From assembly GCA_029062895.1 (NCBI GenBank), contig JAIDPF010000074.1, positions 1 to 64,000 of the forward strand: DNA of 64,000 nucleotides, written 5' to 3'. The notes under the pieces were generated by a model, which was not told the origin of the DNA, did not search any database, and worked only from the letters and a program-made list of their open reading frames with translations. Both the position numbers and the translations under genes were made by a program. This document shows positions 18,027 to 26,619 of the stretch, one piece after another (position 1 is the stretch's first letter; every line of letters starts with the position of its first letter). This DNA is from Lachnospiraceae bacterium (GTDB lineage: Bacteria > Bacillota > Clostridia > Lachnospirales > Lachnospiraceae).

Positions 18027-18054
18027 TTGAAAAAGAATTTCTATCGGTTATAAT
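18027..18054 (+). promoter_or_regulatory. Predicted mbl promoter
   Basis: TTGAAA and TATAAT are spaced by 16 nt in the 155-nt gap after uvrA, about 70 nt before mbl. Confidence 0.55.
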
Positions 18055-18092
18055 AGGTTGGGAAGATTCGGGTAAAATGAATAATGGGACCT

Positions 18093-18124
18093 TCGCAGGC
18101 TGATAGAAAGGCATGGTTTAAAGT
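18093..18124 (+). promoter_or_regulatory. Partial structured leader (before mbl)
   Basis: It holds CGCAGGCTGATAGAAAGGCATGG, split here as CGCAGGC, TGATA and GAAAGGCATGG, the 3' part of the leader family. Its internal ATG reads ATG-GTT-TAA and stops at once, so the real start is the ATG 12 nt later. This fixes how the block should be read elsewhere. Confidence 0.6.
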
Positions 18125-19120
18125 ATGAATTACACAGACATAGGAATTGATCTCGGTACGGCTAGTATCTTGGTATATATCAGAGGAAAAGGCGTTGTAT
18201 TAAAGGAACCGTCTGTTGTGGCGTTTGACCGCGATACGAATAAGATCAAGGCGATCGGAGAGGATGCCCGACTGATGATTGGACGTACGCCGGGGAATAT
18301 CGTGGCGATCAGACCGTTGCGGCAGGGTGTTATTTCGGACTATACGGTCACAGAAAAGATGATGAAGTATTTCATTGCTAAGGCATTGGGAAAGCGGATG
18401 TTCCGCAAACCTAGGATTGCAGTTTGTGTACCGAGCGGCGTTACTGAGGTAGAGAAAAAGGCGGTAGAAGACGCGACTTATCAGGCGGGCGCAAGAGAAG
18501 TTGCTATTATAGAGGAGCCGATCGCGGCTGCCATCGGGGCAGGAATTGACATTGGAAAACCGCAGGGCAATATGATCGTGGATATCGGCGGCGGTACGAC
18601 GGACGTTGCAGTAATTTCGCTGGGTGGTACGGTGGAAAGCGCTTCCATCAAGATTGCAGGAGATGATTTTGATGAGGCGATTGTCCGTTATATGAGAAGA
18701 AAGTACAATCTTTTGATTGGTGACCGTACAGCGGAGGATATCAAGATTAATGTCGGTACGGCGTTTAAGCCGGCAGAGGTTGAGTATATGGATGTCAGGG
18801 GAAGAAACCTGATTACCGGACTTCCTGAGACGATACGTGTATCCTCTGATGAGACACAGGAAGCATTGAAGGAAACGACGACACAGATTCTGGATACGAT
18901 CTGTGCTGTTTTAGAGAAGACGCCGCCTGAACTGGCTGGCGACATTGTAGACAGGGGTATCGTACTGACCGGGGGCGGGGCGATGTTGCGCGGACTGGAA
19001 GAATTGATTGAGGAGCGTACCCATATCAATACGATGACGGCAGAGGAACCAATGACTTGTGTAGCCATCGGGACAGGAAGATATATAGAGTTTCTGACAG
19101 ACTATAATGGGGAAGTATAG
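18125..19120 (+). CDS. mbl: MreB-family rod-shape protein (Mbl)
   Basis: A 331-residue bacterial actin that organises lateral cell-wall synthesis at the membrane. IDLGTAS near the N-terminus (phosphate 1), DIGGGTTDVAVISLGG near 153-168 (phosphate 2) and VLTGGGAMLRGLEE near 280-293 (adenosine) are clear. The order mbl-flhO-flhP matches the Bacillus subtilis locus, which favours Mbl over MreB; no mreC or mreD follows. The start is forced to ATG 18125 because the upstream ATG ends in TAA. A promoter and partial structured leader precede it. Confidence 0.9.
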   Translation: MNYTDIGIDLGTASILVYIRGKGVVLKEPSVVAFDRDTNKIKAIGEDARLMIGRTPGNIVAIRPLRQGVISDYTVTEKMMKYFIAKALGKRMFRKPRIAVCVPSGVTEVEKKAVEDATYQAGAREVAIIEEPIAAAIGAGIDIGKPQGNMIVDIGGGTTDVAVISLGGTVESASIKIAGDDFDEAIVRYMRRKYNLLIGDRTAEDIKINVGTAFKPAEVEYMDVRGRNLITGLPETIRVSSDETQEALKETTTQILDTICAVLEKTPPELAGDIVDRGIVLTGGGAMLRGLEELIEERTHINTMTAEEPMTCVAIGTGRYIEFLTDYNGEV

Positions 19121-19178
19121 AAGATCAAAGTTATAAAGCTGTTTCTTGAGGTTAAATACGGGGAGGATATGAGCTGGT

Positions 19179-19970
19179 ATGTTAAAGGGATTATATACGG
19201 CATATACGGGAATGATCAATGAACAGAACAGGATGGATGTCCTGACCAATAATCTTGCCAATGTTGATACGATCGGATATAAGAAGGAGGGTGCTACCAG
19301 CCAGTCTTTTAATTCGGTATTGGTTGATAAGATCAGAGATGATTCCGAATGTTCGGATCTTCCAAGGCGCATCGGTATGGCAAATCCGGGAGTTAAGATC
19401 GGAGAAGGCTATACGGATTTTTCACAGGGGCCGCTGCAGGTGACGGATAACGATTATGATCTTGCGCTTGGCAGCGAGGGATTTTTTACGGTAGAGTTTA
19501 CCAATAAAGCCGGAGAGACTTCCACGATGTACACCAGAGATGGTAATTTTCAGGTGACAAGGGAAGGATATCTGGTGACGACGGATGGAGATTATGTGCT
19601 TGCAAGAGCGAATAATAACGCGACTCAGAGGATTCGATTGAATCCGGATCTTCCGATGACGGTAGATGAACAGGGACGGATCTTCCAGAATGACAGGATG
19701 GTTGCGCAGCTTAAGATCACGGATTTTGCGGATTACAACTATCTGAGACATTATGGAGAGAGTTATTATACACCGGTAGAAGGAGCGGAGCCGGCGGATG
19801 CAACGGATTGCTTAATATTGCAGGGATATTTGGAGACATCGAATGTCAGTGTTGTATCGGAGATGGTCAATATGATCACGGTTTCGCGTCAATATGAGGC
19901 CAATCAGAAAGTCATTCAGACATACGATTCTTCCTTAGATCAGGCAGTAAATCAGATAGGAAAACTCTAA
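19179..19970 (+). CDS. flhO: Flagellar basal-body rod protein (FlhO/FlgF type)
   Basis: A 263-residue rod/hook-family protein of the proximal or distal rod. The N-terminal flagellar rod motif is TNNLANVDTIGYKKEG at about 24-39, and the C-terminal FlgG-like coiled-coil end is SEMVNMITVSRQYEANQKV. A central FlgF/FlgG beta region lies between. The start follows GGGGAGGATATGAGC. It sits between mbl and a FlgG-type gene as in B. subtilis mbl-flhO-flhP. FlgF and FlgG paralogues are difficult to separate by eye; FlhO is given by gene order. Confidence 0.88.
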   Translation: MLKGLYTAYTGMINEQNRMDVLTNNLANVDTIGYKKEGATSQSFNSVLVDKIRDDSECSDLPRRIGMANPGVKIGEGYTDFSQGPLQVTDNDYDLALGSEGFFTVEFTNKAGETSTMYTRDGNFQVTREGYLVTTDGDYVLARANNNATQRIRLNPDLPMTVDEQGRIFQNDRMVAQLKITDFADYNYLRHYGESYYTPVEGAEPADATDCLILQGYLETSNVSVVSEMVNMITVSRQYEANQKVIQTYDSSLDQAVNQIGKL

Positions 19971-19997
19971 GTTAGGTAAAAAAGGGAGGATATTATT

Positions 19998-20816
19998 ATG
20001 GTACGTTCATTATGGTCAGCAGCTACCGGTATGATAGCGCAGCAGACGGCAGTCGATACGATTGCCAACAATATATCTAATGTGAATACGGTAGGTTATA
20101 AGACCAGTCAGAATGAGTTTAAGTCGCTGCTTTATCAGGAGCTTCAGACAAAGACTACAACAGCAAACGGTGATACAAAGCCGATTGATTCACAGGTTGG
20201 TCTTGGTGTCAGACCTTCTTCCATCACAACAATTTTCAGACAGGGAAGTTTTTATGAGGCGGACGGCAATAATAATTTTGCCATTGACGGAGAAGGCTTT
20301 TTTGCGGTTCGTGGAGCAGACGGTACGATTTATTACACAAGAAATGGTAATTTTAATCTGTCAAGAGGGAATAACGGCGGTCTAGTTTTGTCCACGTCGG
20401 CTGGCGAGCCGGTTCTGGATTCTAAAGGACAACCGATTACTTTCAACGCTAATCTGCATGCCAGCCAGATCGTGGCTACCTCAGATGGTGAATTTGGTAC
20501 AATTGATGAAAAAAATAATATACAGTCTCTCGGAATCAGAATCGGGTTATTCCAGTTCAATAATCCGGAAGGATTAGAGAAGATGGACGGCAGCCGGTAT
20601 CGTCAGACAGTTGCCAGCGGCAATGCGATGAATGAGGCTACGACAAATAATATCATCAAGAGTTCCGTCAAGCAGGGATATCTGGAAGGCTCCAATGTAC
20701 AGCTGGCGGATGAGATGGTCAATCTGATCGTGGCACAGAGAGCCTATGAAGCCAACTCTAAAGCGATCACAACTTCAGATACGATGATGGAGCAGGCAAA
20801 TCAGTTGAAGAGATAA
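19998..20816 (+). CDS. flhP: Flagellar basal-body rod protein FlgG (FlhP type)
   Basis: A 272-residue distal-rod protein paralogous to the preceding one. NNISNVNTVGYKTSQNEF at about 25-42 is the rod signature, and ADEMVNLIVAQRAYEANSKAI near the C-terminus the helical end. It lies 27 nt after flhO with GGGAGGA before ATG. It ends 2 nt before the hairpin leader of the rod-binding gene. Confidence 0.9.
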   Translation: MVRSLWSAATGMIAQQTAVDTIANNISNVNTVGYKTSQNEFKSLLYQELQTKTTTANGDTKPIDSQVGLGVRPSSITTIFRQGSFYEADGNNNFAIDGEGFFAVRGADGTIYYTRNGNFNLSRGNNGGLVLSTSAGEPVLDSKGQPITFNANLHASQIVATSDGEFGTIDEKNNIQSLGIRIGLFQFNNPEGLEKMDGSRYRQTVASGNAMNEATTNNIIKSSVKQGYLEGSNVQLADEMVNLIVAQRAYEANSKAITTSDTMMEQANQLKR

Positions 20817-20818
20817 GA

Positions 20819-20924
20819 TTGAAAAACTTTGTTTTTCAACCGCGAATTTGTGCCTGCGGCACAAAGTTCGCAGGCTATTGGAAAGGCATGGTTATTTGTG
20901 CCGCCGAAGGCGGCGGAATGGAGG
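20819..20924 (+). promoter_or_regulatory. Structured intergenic leader, copy 3 (before rod-binding gene)
   Basis: TTGAAAAAC pairs with GTTTTTCAA (20819-20839). TTTGTGCC-tgc-GGCACAAA (20847-20865), extended by GCGAA/TTCGC, competes with GCCTGCG/CGCAGGC (20852-20875). GGAAAGGCATGG follows at 20880-20891. Then GCCGCC-gaa-GGCGGC (20900-20914) abuts AATGGAGG. Both module types are joined here. Confidence 0.6.
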
Positions 20925-20929
20925 ACAAT

Positions 20930-21322
20930 ATGGATATTGCAGGAATCGGCGGATATAAGAATTATGCGTCACAGCTTGCGTCGAAGGTTGATTCGCAGGA
21001 GATGACAAATAAGGCAAAAAATGCCCAGACAGATGAAGAACTTTTAGAAGCCTGTAAAGAATTTGAGAATTATCTCTGGGAACAAGTAATCAAATCAATG
21101 AAATCTACTGTGAATATTATGGGGGAAGATGAAAGTTCTTCCAGTATGGTGGATACCTTTATGGATACGGCGATCAGTGATGTTGCAAAGAGTCTGACGG
21201 ATCAAAACTTAGGACCCAACAGTCTGGCAATGCAGATGTATGAACAGATGAAACGGACTCAGACGATTGATGTGGAGGCGCTTTTGGCGCAGGGGCAGGT
21301 CGCACAGCCTGAGGAAGCATAA
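20930..21322 (+). CDS. Flagellar rod-binding protein (FlgJ N-terminal type)
   Basis: A 130-residue protein matching the rod-binding domain of FlgJ: EELLEACKEFENYLWEQVIK and a Met-rich helix, then GPNSLAMQMYEQM near the end. There is no peptidoglycan-hydrolase domain, as is common in Firmicutes. It probably caps or scaffolds rod assembly in the cell envelope. ATG 20930 is chosen because GGAGG lies 5 nt upstream; ATG 20918 is in frame but sits in the Shine-Dalgarno itself. A strong terminator follows, closing the mbl-flhO-flhP unit. Confidence 0.85.
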   Translation: MDIAGIGGYKNYASQLASKVDSQEMTNKAKNAQTDEELLEACKEFENYLWEQVIKSMKSTVNIMGEDESSSSMVDTFMDTAISDVAKSLTDQNLGPNSLAMQMYEQMKRTQTIDVEALLAQGQVAQPEEA

Positions 21323-21337
21323 TACATAAAGATATGG

Positions 21338-21366
21338 GAACGCCGCGATGACCGCGGCGTTCTTTT
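21338..21366 (+). terminator. Rho-independent terminator of the mbl-flagellar unit
   Basis: GAACGCCGCG (21338-21347) pairs perfectly with CGCGGCGTTC (21353-21362) around a 5-nt loop, followed by TTTT. Confidence 0.9.
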
Positions 21367-21384
21367 GTAAGGGAAAGGCTGACT

Positions 21385-23619
21385 ATGGAAATACTCAAGG
21401 GCTATATTGAACATTTCATATTTCAGAATGAGGAAAACGGCTATACGGTGGCGGAAGTGATCGTAGAAGGCGAACCTCATGTCTGCGTAGGTCTTATGCG
21501 TGGTTTTTCCGAGGGAGAGACCGTAGAGATGGAAGGAGAATATATCGTCCATCCCAAATATCTGGAACAGTTCAAGATATCGGGAATTAAGGCAGTTCCG
21601 CCGGAGGATAAGCTTTCCCTGATGCGTTATCTTGGTTCTGGAGCAATCAAGGGAATCGGAAACGCGCTGGCGCAGAGAATTGTGGATCATTTTGGAGAGG
21701 ATACTTTTCGTATTATCGAGGAAGAGCCGGAACGGCTGGCGGAGATCAAGGGGATCAGTCAAAAAAAGGCAAGGGAGATCGCGGAGCAGCTCGTAGAGAA
21801 AAGGGAGATGCGCAATGCCGCTCTTTTTCTGCAACAGTACGGAATCGGTCAGAATCTGGCGGATAAGATCTATCGGCAGTATGGAAATGAAGTTTATCAG
21901 ATCATTAGGGAAAATCCTTATCGTATGGTAGAGGATATTCAGGGCGTAGGATTCAAGATTGCGGATACCATTGCGTCTCACGCAGGGATCCGGGTGGATT
22001 CGGATTATCGTATCAGGTGCGGTATCATATATGCGCTGTATCAGCAGACGATGGAAGGGAATTGTTACTATCCAAGAGGTCTTCTTTTGGATAAGACGGC
22101 GCAGTTGCTTGGATTGGAACCGGAACAGATCGAGGAACAGTTGATGTCTCTTGCGATGGATCAGCAGATTTTGCTAAAGAAGATAAAGGATGAAGAACGG
22201 GTTTATCCGGCATCTTATTACAAAGAGGAGATGGCTTGCGCAAGAAAACTTTTGGAGTTACGGGACAGCTATGAATATCCGGTTTCTCAGATCTCGGATC
22301 AAAAGATTATAGAGCGTATCGTTGCCATAGAAGCATCCATGGAGATGAATCTGGACGGCCTACAGCGGGAGGCGGTAGCGGCATGTATTAAAAACGGCGT
22401 ATTTATATTGTCAGGAGGGCCGGGTACCGGCAAGACTACTACAATTAATACGATCTTAAGATATCTGGAAGCCGAGCAGATGGATTTTGTGTTGGCAGCG
22501 CCGACAGGTCGAGCGGCGAAGCGGATGACGGAAACCACAGGATATGAAGCGAAGACGATCCATAGACTTTTGGAGATCAATGGAGAGCTTGTGGAAGAGG
22601 GACACAGAAGTAATTTTGAACGAAATGAGAACAATCCACTGGAAGTAGACGCAGTGGTGGTTGATGAGGTCAGTATGGTGGATATCCATCTGCTGCGGGC
22701 ACTTTTAGCGGCGCTGATACCGGGAACAAAATTGATTCTGATAGGAGATGTGAGCCAGCTGCCGTCAGTGGGACCGGGACAGATCCTGAAAGATATTATC
22801 GACAGCGGCAGATTTGCCTGCGTTATGCTGGAAAAAATATTCCGTCAGGCGGCGGAGAGCCATATTGTATCTTATGCACACAAGATCAATAAAGGAGAAC
22901 CTATCGATTTTTCACAGAAGTATCGGGATTTTTTTCTGTTGGACAAGGATCGTCCGGAGGTGATCTATCAGTATATTGAGGTGCTGGTTAAGGATAAGGT
23001 ACCGAAAGAATTTCAGATCGAACCCTTGGAGGCGCAGATTCTTACGCCGATGAGAAAGGGCCCATTGGGATCTGAGGAATTGAACAGAGTTTTTCAGGAA
23101 CGTCTTAATCCGCCATCTCCTGAAAAGAATGAATTTCAATACGGCGATACGCTTTTCCGGGTAGGAGACAAGATCATGCAGATTAAAAATGACTATGATC
23201 TGAAGTGGGAGATTGTCGGAAATTATAATATTACCATTGCCGAAGGGACGGGAATATTTAACGGGGATATCGGAACGATACTGGATATCAATGATTTCAG
23301 TAAGATACTAAAGGTACGCTTTGACGACGGTAAACTGGTGGAGTACACTTTTCAGGAGCTGGATGAACTGGAGCATGCGTATGCTATTACGATACATAAA
23401 TCTCAGGGAAGTGAGTATCCGGTCATCATTTTGCCGATTCTGAACGGACCGAAGATGCTGTTGAACAGAAATTTATTATATACCGGCGTGACCAGAGCAA
23501 GGGATTGTGTTATAATATTAGGAAATCCGGAAACGGTTTTAGAGATGATTGGTGCCGATCTGGCTCAAAAGCGTTATACATCGCTGAATGAGAGACTGAT
23601 GGAGATGGATATGCCGTAG
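21385..23619 (+). CDS. recD2: RecD2-type SF1B DNA helicase
   Basis: A 744-residue helicase of the RecD2/YrrC family, which works without RecBC in Firmicutes in replication and repair. An N-terminal OB-like part is followed by helix-hairpin-helix repeats (IKGIGNALAQRI and EIKGISQKKAREI, about 88-140). Walker A GGPGTGKTTT is near 343-352, VVDEVSMVD is motif II, and AITIHKSQGSEYPVII near 670 is motif V/VI. The start follows GGGAAAGG. It lies just after the flagellar terminator and before comF. Confidence 0.92.
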   Translation: MEILKGYIEHFIFQNEENGYTVAEVIVEGEPHVCVGLMRGFSEGETVEMEGEYIVHPKYLEQFKISGIKAVPPEDKLSLMRYLGSGAIKGIGNALAQRIVDHFGEDTFRIIEEEPERLAEIKGISQKKAREIAEQLVEKREMRNAALFLQQYGIGQNLADKIYRQYGNEVYQIIRENPYRMVEDIQGVGFKIADTIASHAGIRVDSDYRIRCGIIYALYQQTMEGNCYYPRGLLLDKTAQLLGLEPEQIEEQLMSLAMDQQILLKKIKDEERVYPASYYKEEMACARKLLELRDSYEYPVSQISDQKIIERIVAIEASMEMNLDGLQREAVAACIKNGVFILSGGPGTGKTTTINTILRYLEAEQMDFVLAAPTGRAAKRMTETTGYEAKTIHRLLEINGELVEEGHRSNFERNENNPLEVDAVVVDEVSMVDIHLLRALLAALIPGTKLILIGDVSQLPSVGPGQILKDIIDSGRFACVMLEKIFRQAAESHIVSYAHKINKGEPIDFSQKYRDFFLLDKDRPEVIYQYIEVLVKDKVPKEFQIEPLEAQILTPMRKGPLGSEELNRVFQERLNPPSPEKNEFQYGDTLFRVGDKIMQIKNDYDLKWEIVGNYNITIAEGTGIFNGDIGTILDINDFSKILKVRFDDGKLVEYTFQELDELEHAYAITIHKSQGSEYPVIILPILNGPKMLLNRNLLYTGVTRARDCVIILGNPETVLEMIGADLAQKRYTSLNERLMEMDMP

Positions 23620-23652
23620 TTTGAGGTTTGTATAAGAACTAGTGGGGAGGAT

Positions 23653-24366
23653 ATGATTGGTAAGTTGAAAGAAAGAGGGATTTTGGATTTTTTATATCCC
23701 GCAAGATGCCCTGTATGCGACGGTGTTCTTTTGCATGAAGAGGAGGTATGTGAGGAGTGCCTTCCAAAGCTCCGTTATGTGGCGGAACCCAGATGCTGTA
23801 AGTGCGGTAAACCTTTACGGATCGAGGAGGAAGAATACTGTCATGATTGTATGGATGGAAGACATATCTATGACAGCGGGCTTGCTCTTTATGAATATGA
23901 TTCGATCAAGGATTCCCTATATCGTTTCAAATATAAGGGACGATGCGAATATGCCGGATTCTATGGAAAAGAGATTGCCGAACGGCTGGGAGACAGAATC
24001 ATGAAATGGTATCCCGATGTTTTGTTGCCGGTGCCGATGTATAAAAGAAAGGAACGGATGCGCGGTTATAATCAGGCAGGTCTTCTGGCGGAAGCGGTCG
24101 GAGCAGCGCTTCATATTCCTGTCGGGCGGAATTTGATGATTCGGCAGAGGCAGACAGTTCCCATGAAAGAACTGGATCCGGCTGGGCGACAAATAAATTT
24201 GAAAAATGCTTTTAATATCGGTCAATTTGATGTAAAATTAAAGAGTATCATTATCATTGATGATATTTATACGACAGGCAGTACAATGGATGAGATGGCA
24301 AAGGTATTGAAGACTGCAGGAGTCAGCCGGATTCATTTCCTTACGCTTGCCATTGGCAGACTGTAA
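23653..24366 (+). CDS. comF: ComF-family phosphoribosyltransferase
   Basis: A 237-residue protein with an N-terminal double zinc ribbon (CPVC..CEEC..CCKCGKPL..CHDC, about 20-65) and a C-terminal PRTase fold whose PRPP loop IIIIDDIYTTGST is near 199-211. ComF proteins take part in natural transformation and DNA processing; the biochemical reaction is unclear. GGAGG is only 2 nt from ATG 23653, so the exact start is less sure. It overlaps the upstream region of the YvyF-like gene as in many Firmicutes (comF-yvyF). Confidence 0.9.
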   Translation: MIGKLKERGILDFLYPARCPVCDGVLLHEEEVCEECLPKLRYVAEPRCCKCGKPLRIEEEEYCHDCMDGRHIYDSGLALYEYDSIKDSLYRFKYKGRCEYAGFYGKEIAERLGDRIMKWYPDVLLPVPMYKRKERMRGYNQAGLLAEAVGAALHIPVGRNLMIRQRQTVPMKELDPAGRQINLKNAFNIGQFDVKLKSIIIIDDIYTTGSTMDEMAKVLKTAGVSRIHFLTLAIGRL

Positions 24367-24391
24367 AAATCACATGGAGGATGGTATAGCT

Positions 24392-24805
24392 ATGAATGTT
24401 AAAAATTGCAGAAAATGTGGGAAGATGTTTAACTATGTCGGCGGGGCGCCGATTTGTCCCTCTTGCAGAGAGCATGCAGAAGAGCAGTTCCAGACAGTAA
24501 AAAAGTATGTACAGGATCATAAGACTGCTACAATATCGGAGATTGTGGAAGACTGCGGCGTGGATGCAAAGCAGATACAACAGTGGGTTCGTGAAGAAAG
24601 ACTGTTTTTTACAGAAGATTCTCCTGTAAAGATCAACTGCGAGATCTGCGGGGCGACGATCAGCACGGGCAGATATTGTGAGAAATGTAAAAAGGATACG
24701 GCGCATAATCTGAAGGACGCATTCCAGCCCGCTCAGGTGGAACAGCCCAAACAGATGGCTAATATGGGCAAACAGAGTTCCAAAATGTATACATATAAAA
24801 AATAA
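24392..24805 (+). CDS. YvyF-like flagellar operon protein (TIGR03826 family)
   Basis: A 137-residue protein with an N-terminal zinc ribbon (CRKCGKMF..CPSC, 6-28) and a second Cys set (CEICGA..CEKCKK, about 90-110) flanking a small helical domain resembling MerR/HTH (ATISEIVEDCGVDAKQIQQW). Family members sit next to flgM/flgK in flagellar operons. Here it follows comF, the known comF-yvyF order, but flgM and flgK do not follow. ATG 24392 follows TGGAGG; the upstream ATG at 24347 is inside comF. Confidence 0.85.
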   Translation: MNVKNCRKCGKMFNYVGGAPICPSCREHAEEQFQTVKKYVQDHKTATISEIVEDCGVDAKQIQQWVREERLFFTEDSPVKINCEICGATISTGRYCEKCKKDTAHNLKDAFQPAQVEQPKQMANMGKQSSKMYTYKK

Positions 24806-24918
24806 ATATTTATTTTATATGGCATAAGAAAAGCAGATGTGAATAAGATTATATATTAAATGCAGAATCCATTACAGAAAGATGATAGAGAACAAGCAGA
24901 TTGCGGGAATGAAGTGTT

Positions 24919-25323
24919 ATGCTAAATGAATCAAGAATTAAATTAATGACAAAGATGGCTGTATATGAGGAACATGAAGGCAAGAAAAGCATGTCCATAG
25001 GAACTTATTTTCGCGGGGATTATATCGGAAAGGAAGTTATCAAGTCGGTTATCTATGCTACGGTTGCGTACCTGATCATTATTGCGGTCTATGTATGTTA
25101 TGATTTTCAAATGCTTGCGCAGGATATCTACCATATGGATCTGGTACAGTTTGGAATGCAGCTTTTGAAAAATTATCTGAAGCTGGTGATAATCTATGCT
25201 ATCTTTACGTATATCTATTACGCGATGCGCTATCAGTCAGCCAGAAGAAGCTTGAGAAGTTATTATAATAATCTTCGCAGGCTTAATTCCATGTACCGCA
25301 AAGAAGAGGCTAAGACAAAATAA
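24919..25323 (+). CDS. Unknown small membrane protein with two TM segments
   Basis: Not recognised. It is 134 residues with two predicted membrane spans (about 42-62 and 88-105), a polar N-terminus and a basic, Tyr/Arg-rich C-terminal tail (RSLRSYYNNLRRLNSMYRKEE). It is followed after 12 nt by a larger unknown membrane protein and then by cdaA-cdaR-glmM, so it may be part of that transcription unit. The 113-nt gap before it is AT-rich and the Shine-Dalgarno is weak. Confidence 0.7.
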   Translation: MLNESRIKLMTKMAVYEEHEGKKSMSIGTYFRGDYIGKEVIKSVIYATVAYLIIIAVYVCYDFQMLAQDIYHMDLVQFGMQLLKNYLKLVIIYAIFTYIYYAMRYQSARRSLRSYYNNLRRLNSMYRKEEAKTK

Positions 25324-25335
25324 AGGAAAAGGACT

Positions 25336-26583
25336 ATGGCACAGTTACTGTTAATAAGAGAACAAATAAAAAGTATATACAGTCGATATGAGGCGTTTAT
25401 TGTACCGATTTTGAAATTTCTGTTGGCGCTGATTACAATGATTTTTATTAATCATAATATTGGTTACGCAGAACGTTTGTCAGGCGCCGCGGTTACAATA
25501 CTGGTTGCGTTGTTCTGTTCATTTCTGCCGTTAAATTTTATCGTAATGATCAGCGCGGTATTTATTCTGTTACATTTGTACGCGCTTTCTCTGGAAGCGG
25601 TGCTTGTGGTCGGCGCGTTGGTATTTCTAATGTTTCTGCTGTATTTTCGGTTCGCGCCAAAGGATACGGTGCTTTTGATTTTGACCCCAATCCTGTTTTC
25701 CATGAGGATTCCATATGTGATCCCGCTGTCTGCGGGACTTGTGGGAACTCCAGCATCTATGGTTTCTGTAGGCTGCGGGGTGGTGATTTATTACGCATTG
25801 TCTTATGTATCATTAAATGCGTCTGTTTTGGTCGCTTCGGACACAGAGACGGTATTTGAAAAAATCAGGACGCTGATCGACGCGATTATACAGAATAAAG
25901 AGATGCTGATGGTGATTGTTGCGTTTTCCGCCACGATCCTGACGGTATATTTAATCCGTAGGCTTTCCGTGGATCATTCATGGACGATAGCGATTATTAC
26001 GGGTACTTTGATGAATATTTTGATCATATTGATCGGGGATCTGAAATATAATACTTATATTTCCATTGTCGGACTGATTTTTGGAAGCATAATAAGTATC
26101 TTTGTCAGTATTGTGTTGAAGTTTTTTGTTTTCAATGTGGATTATGGTAGGACAGAGCGAGTACAATTTGAAGATGATGAGTATTATTATTATGTGAAGG
26201 CAGTTCCGAAAAATACGGTTGCAATTCCAAATAAAAAAGTGAAGAAGATCAAGGGACATTCTGGAGACGCGCAGCGGTCAGACAGTGTAAGCCATACGTC
26301 CAGAAGAAGCAGGTCGGAATCGGATGTTCCGGAGTATCGTATGAGACGTTCCGCTACGAAGGGAAGTCAGAGTGAGGAACAGCCGATCACATCTAGAAGT
26401 AAGGGCAATAAAAATGGGACAAAGCGAATTATATTACCGGATGAAGAAGTAAGAGATATCGATTTATCAGAGCAGTCTCGGGCGATCCGTAGAACAGACG
26501 GAAGCGGTATGACGGGGATTGAGCGTGCCGCAGCGGCGAAGGCGAGGCAGGAAAGAGAAGAACGCAGAAGACGCGATCAATAA
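25336..26583 (+). CDS. Unknown polytopic membrane protein with long basic tail
   Basis: Not recognised. Of 415 residues the first 270 or so hold roughly eight to ten hydrophobic spans; residues 275-415 are hydrophilic, rich in Ser, Arg and Glu, with patches such as TSRRSRSESD and ending REERRRRDQ. It overlaps nothing but lies 36 nt before cdaA and 12 nt after the preceding small membrane gene, so co-transcription with c-di-AMP synthesis genes is likely. The tail could bind nucleic acid, phospholipid or a partner protein. The start follows AAAGGA. Confidence 0.75.
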   Translation: MAQLLLIREQIKSIYSRYEAFIVPILKFLLALITMIFINHNIGYAERLSGAAVTILVALFCSFLPLNFIVMISAVFILLHLYALSLEAVLVVGALVFLMFLLYFRFAPKDTVLLILTPILFSMRIPYVIPLSAGLVGTPASMVSVGCGVVIYYALSYVSLNASVLVASDTETVFEKIRTLIDAIIQNKEMLMVIVAFSATILTVYLIRRLSVDHSWTIAIITGTLMNILIILIGDLKYNTYISIVGLIFGSIISIFVSIVLKFFVFNVDYGRTERVQFEDDEYYYYVKAVPKNTVAIPNKKVKKIKGHSGDAQRSDSVSHTSRRSRSESDVPEYRMRRSATKGSQSEEQPITSRSKGNKNGTKRIILPDEEVRDIDLSEQSRAIRRTDGSGMTGIERAAAAKARQEREERRRRDQ

Positions 26584-26619
26584 TGGGTTTATCTATCACA
26601 GACAGGAAAGAAAGTGAGT

